The notes: generated by a model from the sequence alone, not told the origin. A DNA stretch of 64,000 bases from Flavobacterium phragmitis (GCF_900112575.1 NZ_FOMH01000002.1:555667-619666); one strand, 5' to 3'. Counted from the first letter of the stretch, positions 36,143 to 43,867 are shown. Numbers and translations are program-made.

Positions 36143-37114
36143 ATGATAGTCTGGTCACTCTTTTTACTTGCTGTAATTTTTATCCTTGCTTTAGACCTTG
36201 GTGTCTTTAACAAAACGCCACATATTATTAGTACTAAAGAAGCCAGCAAATGGACTCTCGTTTGGGTTACTTTATCTTTTTTATTCTCAGGAGTAATTTA
36301 CTGGCTGTACACAACGGATTATATCGAAAATCCAGACAAACTGTTGCCAATGGCCGCTTCAATGAAATTTATAACAGGTTACCTTATAGAACTTTCATTA
36401 AGCGTTGATAACATTTTTGTCATTGCCATTATTTTTGCTTCGTTCAAAATTCCGCAGAAATACCAGCACCGTGTATTGTTCTGGGGAATCTTAGGCGCCA
36501 TTGTTTTCCGCGGTTTAATGATTTTCTTTGGTGTGATGCTGATTAACAAATTCGCATGGACCACTTATGTTTTTGGAATCTTCTTAATATTTACGGCCGT
36601 GAAAATGTTATTTTCAGGAGAAGAAGAAGATTTTCACCCGAAAGATTCTTTTGTTTACAAAACACTAGGAAAAGTGATGCCGATTACATCTGAAATGGAT
36701 GGAGAGAAATTTTTCATTTCGACCAAAACTGCAAAGAAAGCTGCTACTCCATTATTTGTAGCTTTAATTGTTATTGAAGTGATGGACGTTTTATTTGCTG
36801 TGGATAGTGTTCCGGCAATTCTTGCCATAACCAAAGATCCGTTTTTAGTATTTAGTTCTAATATTTTTGCGATTCTTGGATTGCGTTCTATGTATTTCTT
36901 CTTGGCCAATATGTTAGCAAAATTCAGTTATTTAGAATACAGCTTAGTAGCGATTTTAGCTTTCGTTGGATTAAAAATGTTATTACATGATTTCTTCCAC
37001 GTTCCAGAATGGGCTTCTTTAGGATTTATTGCACTTTCTCTTTTAGTTGGAATTTTAGTTTCTTTAAAATTTGGAGAAGAAAAAGTTTTAAATGATTCGT
37101 CAAGCGAAGAATAA
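36143..37114 (+). CDS. TerC family membrane protein
   Basis: A 323-aa inner-membrane protein with about eight hydrophobic helices. It has the TerC metal-binding acidic motifs LIELSLSVDNIFVIAIIF (about residue 82) and VIEVMDVLFAVDSVPAILAIT (about residue 215). Relatives (TerC, Alx, MeeF) export or handle Mn2+ or Ca2+. The terminator at 37138 is shared with the convergent lipoprotein gene. Confidence 0.9.
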   Translation: MIVWSLFLLAVIFILALDLGVFNKTPHIISTKEASKWTLVWVTLSFLFSGVIYWLYTTDYIENPDKLLPMAASMKFITGYLIELSLSVDNIFVIAIIFASFKIPQKYQHRVLFWGILGAIVFRGLMIFFGVMLINKFAWTTYVFGIFLIFTAVKMLFSGEEEDFHPKDSFVYKTLGKVMPITSEMDGEKFFISTKTAKKAATPLFVALIVIEVMDVLFAVDSVPAILAITKDPFLVFSSNIFAILGLRSMYFFLANMLAKFSYLEYSLVAILAFVGLKMLLHDFFHVPEWASLGFIALSLLVGILVSLKFGEEKVLNDSSSEE

Positions 37115-37137
37115 TTATTCTTGAAACATATATTCAT

Positions 37138-37172
37138 AAAAAAAGGAAATCTTTCGATTTCCTTTTTTTTTT
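37138..37172. terminator. Bidirectional terminator
   Basis: AAAAAGGAAATC TTTC GATTTCCTTTTT with A7 on the left and T9 on the right. It lies between convergent genes and can end both. Confidence 0.85.
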
Positions 37173-37184
37173 ATGTTTTTTTTA

Positions 37185-37703
37185 TCATTTTAACACCTTA
37201 ATATTACTATCATCAATATTATACTGTTTTATAACTTGATAATAATCAGAATAATCAGGTTTACTAACCGATTTACTTGTGGTAGAAAAAGCACCTGGAA
37301 CAATTACAATTCTAAAGGTCTGATTTCTAATTAAATCAGGCGTTAAAGCCAAATCATAAGTTCCTCTTGCATAGATTGTAAAATCTTCTCTACTAAAATC
37401 GAAATCATAGTCAAGCTCTCCTTGATTCAAATAAAGCGTTCTTGGAATCTGTTGCCAAACAGGAGTTGTTGCATCAATTGTTCCCGCTAATCTATAAATT
37501 AAAACAACATCAGAATTAAAAATATTAGGCGTTAATTTTCTATAAATATTATAACCATCTGCATTATTATAATCAAAATTTATATTTTGAAGTTCAAACA
37601 CTTCTGCAATTAAACCATCTTGTCCCGGAGGCCCTTCTGGCCCTTCACAACTCGAAAACGCCATCATTCCAACAACAGCGAATAGTGTAAGTATCTTTTT
37701 CAT
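37185..37703 (-). CDS. Lipoprotein with a short collagen-like segment
   Basis: A 172-aa lipoprotein (MAFSSC, Cys about residue 19) whose mature N-terminus is EGPEGPPGQDG, three Gly-X-Y triplets like a minimal collagen sequence. The remainder looks like a beta-rich domain (VFELQNINFDYNN, DVVLIYRLAGT, RTLYLNQGELDYDF). In Bacteroidetes this arrangement recurs in small surface lipoproteins of unknown function. The collagen part is too short to form a stable triple helix alone. Confidence 0.75.
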   Translation of the reverse strand: MKKILTLFAVVGMMAFSSCEGPEGPPGQDGLIAEVFELQNINFDYNNADGYNIYRKLTPNIFNSDVVLIYRLAGTIDATTPVWQQIPRTLYLNQGELDYDFDFSREDFTIYARGTYDLALTPDLIRNQTFRIVIVPGAFSTTSKSVSKPDYSDYYQVIKQYNIDDSNIKVLK

Positions 37704-37794
37704 AATTTTTATTTTTTAAAGGATTATACTATAAAGATATTCCAAAAATTAAACCAAAAAAAGTAATTCGGTTTATTTTAGAATAAAAAAGTCT

Positions 37795-38664
37795 TTATTT
37801 TTTTAGAATTCCCTGATTCTTAAGCAGTATTTTATTGAAAAATAATACATGATACGGAAGTGAATTTTCCCAATAATCCCACGTATGCGCTCCTGGACGT
37901 TCTGTATAATCGTGATCGACCTTATTATAAACTAATCTTCTATGTAATTCTCGGTTTGGTTCAATTAAAAAATCATCAACACCACAATCTATAATCAGAG
38001 GCAGTTTGTTTGCTTTCAATTTATCTGCCATTCTTAACACAGAATTCTGCTCATACAATTCGGTGTTACCGCTTTTATCTCCAAAAACGGGCTGCATCAA
38101 TTTCACAACCTGAGCAGACGAATCTCTGTTCAGCATTGTACTCATATCCACTGCACCGCTCATACTTCCGGCCGCACAAAATAATTCTGGATGTCTGGCT
38201 GATAAATACAAAGCGCCGTGTCCACCCATAGAAAGACCTGTAATGACTCTTCCGTTTTTATTGGCAATTGTCTTATAGGTTTTATCTACTTTCTGAATTA
38301 CTTCTTGAGTAATAAAAGTCTCAAACTGACTTTCTTTGTTTACCGGACTATCCAAATAAAAACTAAACGTCTCTCCTTCCGGCATTACAATAATCATATT
38401 ATATTGGTCTGCCAGATTATGAACCAGTTTTTTGTTTGGCGTATTTTTCAACCAGTCGCTAAAATGTCCGTAAGCGCCGTGTAATAAATACATTACCGGA
38501 AATGCCGTTTTGCTTTTAGCATAAGAATTTGGTAAAACTACCGCCGCTTTGTAAGTTTTACCCATGGCGGTACTCGCAACTTGTAAAGTGTCTACTTTTG
38601 CCGCATATGTCATGGTGGTAAGACAAAGCAAAAATGCAGACAAGAGCATTTTAAATTTCTTCAT
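37795..38664 (-). CDS. Exported alpha/beta-hydrolase esterase
   Basis: A 289-aa secreted esterase of the esterase D / S-formylglutathione-hydrolase-like group. The signal peptide is residues 1-21 (ending MTYA). The oxyanion motif MYLLHGAYGHFSDW is at about residue 58, the nucleophile Ser in TGLSMGGHGAL at about residue 145, the Asp probably in DCGVDDFL, and the His in RPGAHTWDYWE at about residue 266. The set is complete. Related enzymes remove acetyl or feruloyl groups from plant polysaccharides; the substrate is not known here. Confidence 0.85.
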   Translation of the reverse strand: MKKFKMLLSAFLLCLTTMTYAAKVDTLQVASTAMGKTYKAAVVLPNSYAKSKTAFPVMYLLHGAYGHFSDWLKNTPNKKLVHNLADQYNMIIVMPEGETFSFYLDSPVNKESQFETFITQEVIQKVDKTYKTIANKNGRVITGLSMGGHGALYLSARHPELFCAAGSMSGAVDMSTMLNRDSSAQVVKLMQPVFGDKSGNTELYEQNSVLRMADKLKANKLPLIIDCGVDDFLIEPNRELHRRLVYNKVDHDYTERPGAHTWDYWENSLPYHVLFFNKILLKNQGILKK

Positions 38665-38758
38665 TTTGATCTTTTTTTTCTGATTAGGGTTTGTAAATAT
38701 ACCTTTTTTTTAGAATAGAATATATGAAAAATCCGACCTGCTTTTGAGTTCAAAAAAG

Positions 38759-38812
38759 ATAGCCACGAATTCACGAATTTATATTAAATAAAAATTCGTG
38801 AATTCGTGGCTA
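38759..38812. repeat. CACGAATTCACGAATT hairpin
   Basis: AGCCACGAATTCACGAATTT and AAATTCGTGAATTCGTGGCT enclose an AT loop; the arms are nearly perfect. It belongs to the same family as 14456-14583. Confidence 0.8.
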
Positions 38813-38835
38813 AAAAAAATTCTAAGCTTAAAAAA

Positions 38836-39708
38836 TTAGCTAATTATTATCTTATGCTCATGACGGTATTGCGATGCGCTTTTACCTGTATATTGTTTAA
38901 ACGATTTACTAAAGTGACTGAAATTATTAAATCCGCTTTCGTAGCACACTTCGTTAATACTCATTGGCTGTTCTGCCAAAAGTTTGGAAGCATGAACCAA
39001 ACGATATTCATTTACAAACTCCGTAAATGTTTTGTTGGAAATCTTTTTAAAATAACGGCAAAAAGAAGGCGTAGTCATACTTACCAGACTCGAAACCTCG
39101 TCTATCGAAATAGATTCCTGAAAATGATCTTTCACAAAATTGAAAACCACATTCATACGATCGTTATCCTGAGTCTGCAATTCTAATGAAAAACCATCAG
39201 CATTTAATATCGTTGATTCTGTAGAAGAATCTAATTCGTCCAATATTCCTAAAAGGGTAAGCAATCTCTGAAATGGCGGTTCATTTTCCATCATTTCGAT
39301 TTTCTTTCCGATTCTTTTTTTCGTTTCACCTCCAAAAGCGATACCGCCTTTAGCCTGTTTTAAAATATTCTGAACTTTTTTCATTTCTGGAGCGATAAAA
39401 AAATCGTTCCCTAAAAATTCAGGTTTAATATGAATAACGGTTTCATTTGTATTTCCCGTATTTTCATTTGTAAATCCACAATGGGGCAAATTGGCTCCTA
39501 TTAAAAGTAAACTACCATTGGTATAATAAGAAACATGGCTTCCTATTTGTCTTTTTCCTGCCCCGCCATTTACATAAACCAACTCAATCTCTGGATGATA
39601 ATGCCATAAATGAGCTTTACTATTGGTCTTTTCGGCGTGTTTGGTATAGGTAAAAGAACTTCCGTATGAATTAGTTATCACTTCAAGAGCTGGGGCAATT
39701 GTCTTCAT
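38836..39708 (-). CDS. AraC family transcriptional regulator
   Basis: A 290-aa regulator. An N-terminal cupin-like sensor spans about residues 1-150 (HLWHYHPEIELVYVNGG, with two His of the type that can bind metal). The C-terminal AraC domain (about 190-290) has two helix-turn-helix motifs: ISIDEVSSLVSMTTPSFCRYFKK and MSINEVCYESGFNNFSHFSKSFKQYTG. The frame is open to 39750, but the ATG at 39708 removes a hydrophobic non-homologous tail. A conserved element upstream (39765-39797) is shared with the small-secreted-protein genes that follow in the opposite direction, so it is the prime candidate for their regulator. Confidence 0.9.
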   Translation of the reverse strand: MKTIAPALEVITNSYGSSFTYTKHAEKTNSKAHLWHYHPEIELVYVNGGAGKRQIGSHVSYYTNGSLLLIGANLPHCGFTNENTGNTNETVIHIKPEFLGNDFFIAPEMKKVQNILKQAKGGIAFGGETKKRIGKKIEMMENEPPFQRLLTLLGILDELDSSTESTILNADGFSLELQTQDNDRMNVVFNFVKDHFQESISIDEVSSLVSMTTPSFCRYFKKISNKTFTEFVNEYRLVHASKLLAEQPMSINEVCYESGFNNFSHFSKSFKQYTGKSASQYRHEHKIIIS

Positions 39709-39764
39709 GATAATTTCTTTAAAAAATAATAGCAAAATTAACAAAAACACCTAAAATAATCTAA

Positions 39765-39797
39765 TTTTTAACCTACAACGGTTTCGTAAATGAGAAT
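39765..39797. promoter_or_regulatory. Shared 5' element, copy at the AraC gene
   Basis: TTTTTAACCTACAACGG followed by TTTCGTAAATGAGAAT. It agrees with the copies at 40028, 40985 and 41863, and the conservation continues leftward as AAATTAACAAAAACxxxxAAAATAAT. It lies 57 bp upstream of the AraC start codon and in the orientation of the secreted-protein genes. This fits autoregulation by the AraC protein. Confidence 0.7.
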
Positions 39798-40027
39798 TTT
39801 ACATTAAAATAACGTTATTAACACTGAAAAATTCACACCAAAACCGACTTTTTTTTCACGTCTCATTTTTTTTCTCCATATTTTTTTCAATAATCGTATT
39901 TAAAACCTGAATAAATACAAATACGTTAATTTTTGTAAGAAAAACGGAAAATTTAAGAAGTATTCAATTATTGCAAAACTTTGAAGAAAAACAATCAAAT
40001 TAACAAAAACATAAGATTTAAATCAAA

Positions 40028-40080
40028 TTTTAACCTATAACGGTTTCGTAAATGAGAATATAGCACATAAATTGGAAAAT
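40028..40080 (+). promoter_or_regulatory. Shared 5' element, copy 1 (gene at 40158)
   Basis: The core AACCTATAACGGTTTCG runs on into TAAATGAGAATATAGCA and ATTGGAAAAT. The distance from its CGG (40041) to the promoter TTG (40085) is 44 bp, the same as in copies 2 and 3. Confidence 0.8.
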
Positions 40081-40084
40081 ATAG

Positions 40085-40118
40085 TTGTTAAAATAACACA
40101 ACTGCTGCTCTAACTTTG
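40085..40118 (+). promoter_or_regulatory. Promoter of secreted-protein paralogue 1
   Basis: TTG at 40085-40087, 23 bp, then TAACTTTG at 40111-40118, a full match to the Bacteroidetes -33/-7 pattern. Confidence 0.75.
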
Positions 40119-40157
40119 CCTCAGAGAAATGAACTAAGAATTTAAATACTACAGAAT

Positions 40158-40523
40158 ATGAAAAAGATTATGAAATTAAGTTTAGTATGTGCAGTACTTC
40201 TAACAGGAATTAGTACTTATGCAATTGATGGAAATGAAGCATTAAATCTTCATGTGTTAAAAGGAAATGGCAAGGTAATTGCTTTTGGTATTAACCAACT
40301 TCAAAAAGCAGTTATCAGTATATATGATACAAATGGTAGCTTAATCTATACTGAAAATGCATCTGGTAAAGATGGAATTTTAAGAACTTTCAGTTTAGAA
40401 GAATTTCCACAAGGAAAATACATTTTAGAAGTTGCTGATAATTACAAAAAAGTAAAATACGATATTACGGTAGATGCGAAAAGTTCTGTTTTGTCTTCAA
40501 AAGGAACTACTTCTCTAAACTAA
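40158..40523 (+). CDS. Small secreted T9SS-CTD-like protein, paralogue 1
   Basis: A 121-aa protein with a signal peptide (ending STYA, residues 1-22). The mature part of about 95 aa is a beta sandwich (ISIYDTNGSLIYTENASGK, ILRTFSLEEFPQGKYILEV) that resembles the T9SS C-terminal sorting domain standing alone. Unlike paralogues 2-4 it lacks the C-terminal tail ending in Arg. The first of four tandem paralogues, with its own promoter, conserved 5' element and terminator. Function unknown. Confidence 0.8.
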   Translation: MKKIMKLSLVCAVLLTGISTYAIDGNEALNLHVLKGNGKVIAFGINQLQKAVISIYDTNGSLIYTENASGKDGILRTFSLEEFPQGKYILEVADNYKKVKYDITVDAKSSVLSSKGTTSLN

Positions 40524-40635
40524 GAAAATAGTAAGGTTAAGTGCAATTCTTCACGGCACTTAAAATTTTATACTCTAATACAGTATAAAAAGTGAGGTTA
40601 GATAGTTAGTAAGTTAAAAACTTTCAAAAGTTTTA

Positions 40636-40672
40636 AAAACGGCTCTTTGTGGTTACTGAGCCGTTTTTTTTT
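40636..40672 (+). terminator. Terminator of paralogue 1
   Basis: AAAACGGCTC / GAGCCGTTTT with T9. A second small hairpin (TTTATACT / AGTATAAA, 40567-40590) lies between the stop and this terminator. In unit 2 the stem has a compensatory change. Confidence 0.85.
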
Positions 40673-40681
40673 GCTCTAAAG

Positions 40682-40820
40682 TTTTTTAGAGTTTATTACA
40701 CAAAGATTCACAAAGTTTTTTCACAAAGATTCACAAAGTTTTTTCACAGAGATTCGCAAAGTTATTTTAAGCTTTGCAAATCTCTGCGTTTTTTTCTTTG
40801 CGCATCTTTGTGGTATAAAC
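40682..40820. repeat. CACAAAGATTCACAAAG repeat region
   Basis: Direct copies of CACAAAGATTCACAAAG and CACAGAGATTCGCAAAG followed by inverted arms (TTTGCAAATCTCTGCG, TTTGCGCATCTTTGTGG). It separates unit 1 from the 5' element of unit 2. A sister region is at 41650-41760. Confidence 0.7.
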
Positions 40821-40984
40821 ACAAAATACAATTAAAAATTTAGAACCTTAGTATCTTAGAATCTCAGCAACTTAAAAATTTCCTACAATTTGCAAATAAA
40901 TCTTTAACTCAATGTAAACTAAAAATCAAGAAAACGTTGAAAAATAATAACCAAATCAGTAAAAACGGTAAAAAATAAATCAAA

Positions 40985-41041
40985 TTTTAACATATAACGG
41001 TTTCGTAAATGAAAATATAGCATATAAATAGGAAAATATAG
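40985..41041 (+). promoter_or_regulatory. Shared 5' element, copy 2 (gene at 41117)
   Basis: TTTTAACATATAACGG, TTTCGTAAATGAAAATATAGCA and AGGAAAATATAG. It has one change in the AACC half (AACA). CGG to TTG is 44 bp. Confidence 0.8.
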
Positions 41042-41075
41042 TTGCGTTTTTTTACTTACAACAGAAGTAATTTAG
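41042..41075 (+). promoter_or_regulatory. Promoter of secreted-protein paralogue 2
   Basis: TTG 41042-41044, 23 bp, TAATTTAG 41068-41075 (a TAnnTTTG variant shared with paralogue 3). Confidence 0.7.
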
Positions 41076-41116
41076 CATCAGAGAATTAGAACTAATTAAT
41101 TTAAAAACTAAGTATT

Positions 41117-41518
41117 ATGAAAAAGATTGCAAAAATGAGTTTAGTAGCTGCGTTGCTTTTTTCTGGAATAAGCACTTACGCAATTGATGGAGCGGAAGAT
41201 TTTAATCTTCACGTGATCAAATCTAATGGAAAATTAATCAGTTTTGGTCTTAATCAGACTCAGAAAGCCTACTTATCTATATATGATAAAGACGGATCTC
41301 TTATTTATTCTGAAACTGCTTCAGGTAAAGAAGGAATCTTAAGAACTTTCAGCTTGGAGGAATTCCCAGAAGGAATTTACTTTTTAGAAATTGAAGACAA
41401 TACAAAAAAAGCAAAATATGAAATCGCTGTAACAGAAACTGTTACTGTTTTATCTCAAAAAGCAGTTTCTTCTGTTTACAAATCAGATTTTAAAAGTACT
41501 AGCGTAGCAGTACGCTAA
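41117..41518 (+). CDS. Small secreted T9SS-CTD-like protein, paralogue 2
   Basis: A 133-aa protein with a signal peptide ending STYA, and a single beta domain nearly identical to those of its neighbours (LSIYDKDGSLIYSETASGK, GILRTFSLEEFPEG). The mature protein ends with the tail SSVYKSDFKSTSVAVR. A promoter of the same -33/-7 type and the shared 5' element precede it. It is most like paralogue 3. The role is unknown; a secreted or surface-associated role is inferred from the signal peptide. Confidence 0.8.
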   Translation: MKKIAKMSLVAALLFSGISTYAIDGAEDFNLHVIKSNGKLISFGLNQTQKAYLSIYDKDGSLIYSETASGKEGILRTFSLEEFPEGIYFLEIEDNTKKAKYEIAVTETVTVLSQKAVSSVYKSDFKSTSVAVR

Positions 41519-41595
41519 AAAAGTTTTTATACTCTCATACAGTATAAAAAGTGAGGTTAGATAGTTAGTAAGTTAAAAAACTTTCAAAAGTTTTA

Positions 41596-41632
41596 AAAAC
41601 AGCTCTTTGTGGTTACTGAGCTGTTTTTTTTT
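41596..41632 (+). terminator. Terminator of paralogue 2
   Basis: AAAACAGCTC / GAGCTGTTTT with T9. Compared with unit 1, a G-C pair is replaced by A-T, so the stem is kept. The flanking 3' region is also duplicated from unit 1 (41525-41600 against 40567-40640). Confidence 0.85.
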
Positions 41633-41639
41633 GCTTTTT

Positions 41640-41760
41640 ACTTTTTAGAGTTATCACACACAGAGATTCACAAAGTTTTATCGCAGAGATTCGCAGAGTT
41701 TTTTTTAGAACTTTGCGAATCTTTGCGTTTTCTTCTGTGAATCTTTGCGGAATAGCCACA
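41640..41760. repeat. CACAGAGATTCACAAAG repeat region, second copy
   Basis: The same words as 40682-40820: CACAGAGATTCACAAAG and CGCAGAGATTCGCAGAG, then inverted TTTGCGAATCTTTGCG and GTGAATCTTTGCGG. It marks the boundary between units 2 and 3. Confidence 0.65.
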
Positions 41761-41862
41761 ATCTTATATGTAAATAAATTCTTAACCCAAAGCAAATTCA
41801 AAATCAAGTAAAACATTAAAAAATAATAACTGAATTAACAAAAACGTTAAAAATAATTCAAG

Positions 41863-41922
41863 TTTTAACCTATAACGGTTTCGTAAATGAGAATATAGCA
41901 TAGAAATTGGAAAATACAGTTG
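41863..41922 (+). promoter_or_regulatory. Shared 5' element, copy 3 (gene at 41994)
   Basis: TTTTAACCTATAACGG, then TTTCGTAAATGAGAATATAGCA and ATTGGAAAATACAG. It is closest to copy 1. CGG (41876) to TTG (41920) is 44 bp. Confidence 0.8.
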
Positions 41923-41953
41923 CGCTTTTTCATGTATATCATAAGTAATTTAG
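41920..41953 (+). promoter_or_regulatory. Promoter of secreted-protein paralogue 3
   Basis: TTG 41920-41922, 23 bp, TAATTTAG 41946-41953. Confidence 0.7.
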
Positions 41954-41993
41954 CATCAGAGAATTAGAACTATTAATTTAAAAACTAAGTACC

Positions 41994-42395
41994 ATGAAAA
42001 AGATTGCAAAATTGAGTTTAGCAGCGGCGTTGCTTTTCACAGGAATTAGCACTTACGCAATTGATGGAAAGGAAGAATTTAATCTTCATGTATTGAAAGC
42101 TAATGGAAAAAAGATCACTTTCGCACTTAACAGAACACAGAAAGCGAACTTAGCCATTTATGACAAAGAAGGAACTCTTATATATTCTGAAAATGCTACT
42201 GGTAAAGAAGGAATTTTAAGAACTTTCAGCTTAGAAGAATTTCCAGAAGGAACTTACTTTTTAGAAGTTGAAGACAGCATCAAAAAAGCAAAATATGAAA
42301 TTAAAATCGATGATAATGCTTCATTATCTAGAACTGCAATTTCATCTGTTTACAAAGCAGGTTTTGCTAAAAATTCAAGCGTGGCTGCACGTTAA
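41994..42395 (+). CDS. Small secreted T9SS-CTD-like protein, paralogue 3
   Basis: A 133-aa close paralogue of the gene at 41117: the same signal peptide type, IYDKEGTLIYSENATGK, GILRTFSLEEFPEGTYFLEV, and the tail AISSVYKAGF ending SVAAR. It carries the third copy of the 5' element and the same promoter geometry. The near-identity of units 2 and 3, including the upstream DNA, suggests recent duplication. Function unknown. Confidence 0.8.
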   Translation: MKKIAKLSLAAALLFTGISTYAIDGKEEFNLHVLKANGKKITFALNRTQKANLAIYDKEGTLIYSENATGKEGILRTFSLEEFPEGTYFLEVEDSIKKAKYEIKIDDNASLSRTAISSVYKAGFAKNSSVAAR

Positions 42396-42468
42396 AATTT
42401 TATACTCCATATAAAAGGTATAAAATAAGGTTAAAAAGATTAAAGTATTTTATTGTTTGAAGAAAAGA

Positions 42469-42506
42469 AAAACAGCTCATTGTTGGTTATGGAGCTGTTT
42501 TTTTTG
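42469..42506 (+). terminator. Terminator of paralogue 3
   Basis: AAAACAGCTC / GAGCTGTTTT, the same stem sequence as unit 2, with T9. Confidence 0.85.
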
Positions 42507-42725
42507 TTTTTATATAAAATGTATTTTTTACACAAAATAATATCCTGAAAATATATTCTTACTAATTCAAACGATTGCGTTTTAAAGCGTAAAAAAGTTT
42601 AAAAAAAATAGTAAAAAACATCAAAAATCAAAAAACCGAGAGCCCAGTATTTACGTACATTAGTTCAAACAAAACTCAAAAAAGTTTAAAATTCAGCAAC
42701 TTAAGTGTTTGAAAACGGCTTTTTA

Positions 42726-42758
42726 TTGCTAAAAATTGAATTTGTATTTGTAGTTTTG
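42726..42758 (+). promoter_or_regulatory. Promoter of secreted-protein paralogue 4
   Basis: TTG 42726-42728, 22 bp, TAGTTTTG 42751-42758. The conserved 5' element of the other paralogues is not found here, so this gene may be regulated differently. Confidence 0.55.
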
Positions 42759-42795
42759 CTCGTTCCACATTTAGTAATTAACATTTAAAAAAAAC

Positions 42796-43182
42796 ATGAC
42801 AAAATTTACCAAAGCCGGTTTAGTTGCTGCCTTTTTTTTAGCGACTGTTTTTACCTATGCCCTTGATGGAAAAGGTGACTTTATTCTAAACATTAAAACA
42901 GGAAACGGAAAAGTAATGAGCTTTACTTTAGACACTGTTGAAAATTCATCTTTCTCTATCTTTGATGAGAATCACAATTTACTTTATGCTGGAGAGTCTG
43001 CAGCAAACAAATTGGAAGTTTCTAAAACTATTAGTTTAGAAAGTTTTCCTGCTGGAACTTATGTTCTAGAAGTGAAAGCAAACGACAAAGTTTCGAAACA
43101 CGAAATTAAAGTTGCTGCAAAAAAAGTAAAGGCAGTGAAGTTAGAAGAAACTGTTAACCACAGTCCATCTTTCCGTCGCTAA
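42796..43182 (+). CDS. Small secreted T9SS-CTD-like protein, paralogue 4 (divergent)
   Basis: A 128-aa secreted protein of the same family but more diverged: signal peptide ending FTYA, NSSFSIFDENHNLLYAGES, KTISLESFPAGTYVLEVK. Its mature domain ends in SPSFRR after a Lys-rich stretch (KVAAKKVKAVK). It has its own promoter and terminator but no copy of the conserved 5' element. It is probably an older member of the cluster. Confidence 0.75.
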   Translation: MTKFTKAGLVAAFFLATVFTYALDGKGDFILNIKTGNGKVMSFTLDTVENSSFSIFDENHNLLYAGESAANKLEVSKTISLESFPAGTYVLEVKANDKVSKHEIKVAAKKVKAVKLEETVNHSPSFRR

Positions 43183-43213
43183 GCCTTTTTTGTCCCCAAA
43201 GAAAAAAGTTTTT

Positions 43214-43250
43214 AAAAAGCAGTTCTTTTACCAGGAGAACTGCTTTTTTT
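43214..43250 (+). terminator. Terminator of paralogue 4
   Basis: A 13-bp stem AAAAAGCAGTTCT / AGAACTGCTTTTT with T-run. Confidence 0.85.
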
Positions 43251-43292
43251 GTTTTGTATAGTTTTCTACTCCCCATTTAAATAAGCGCCTGG

Positions 43293-43326
43293 TTTTGTCA
43301 TCTTGACGAAGGAAAGATCACACTCG
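43293..43326. repeat. Single arm of the GTCATCCTGACGAAGG repeat
   Basis: TTTTGTCATCTTGACGAAGG with AAAGATCACACTCG; no opposite arm nearby. A related copy sits at the right end of the window (63965-64000). Confidence 0.7.
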
Positions 43327-43407
43327 AAACTCTACAAAGATTGCGTATTTTTGTTTCACGCAGATTTAGCAGATTCAGCAGATTTTTTTATGTACCATTT
43401 ATAGTAA

Positions 43408-43433
43408 AAAACCTCTCGTTTCTGAGAGGTTTT
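43408..43433 (-). terminator. Terminator of the XRE regulator gene
   Basis: AAAACCTCTC GTTTCT GAGAGGTTTT, downstream of the stop at 43451 on the minus strand. Confidence 0.75.
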
Positions 43434-43450
43434 CCTATATTGTAAAACTA

Positions 43451-43867
43451 CTATTTCTCTTTAAGCAATTTTTCCAAATATTCGATTTTGTCTTTTTCCG
43501 ACTGAAGCAAACGCTCGTAAAGCTTTTTATTTTCTTCTACCGTTTCCATTAATTTATCTAGTGGATTGAAAGTACAATTGTTACTATTTCCAAAATTAAC
43601 CTGACTCGCTTTAGTATCATTAAAAGTATTAAAGTAATTAATTGCCGCTTCGTCTGAAAAATTCTTGATGGCTTCAACTGTTACACCAAGCGCTTTTGCA
43701 ACCTCAACCAATTTTTCATCGTCAATGGTTTCGCTGTTTTCCATAGCCGAAATCGCCTGCTGATTTGTTCCTAAAGCCTGCGCCAAAGCTTCCTGCTTCA
43801 TATCACGAAGTTCACGGATACGGCTTATTTTTCGCCCTATATGATTTGGTTTTGTTAGTGTGCTCAT
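43451..43867 (-). CDS. XRE-family helix-turn-helix regulator
   Basis: A 138-aa DNA-binding protein. The HTH is at about residues 12-65 (ISRIRELRDMKQEALAQALGTNQQAISAMENSE), followed by a linker with VNFGNSNNCTFNP and a C-terminal coiled-coil-like helix (about 105-138). It resembles phage-repressor-type XRE proteins of Flavobacterium. It is divergent from the small gene at 44076 and is the likely regulator of that region, though no operator can be pointed out. Confidence 0.85.
   Translation of the reverse strand: MSTLTKPNHIGRKISRIRELRDMKQEALAQALGTNQQAISAMENSETIDDEKLVEVAKALGVTVEAIKNFSDEAAINYFNTFNDTKASQVNFGNSNNCTFNPLDKLMETVEENKKLYERLLQSEKDKIEYLEKLLKEK

Noticed and set aside
38806..39186. 126-codon frame opposite the AraC gene
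   Set aside because: It is antisense to both helix-turn-helix motifs of the regulator.
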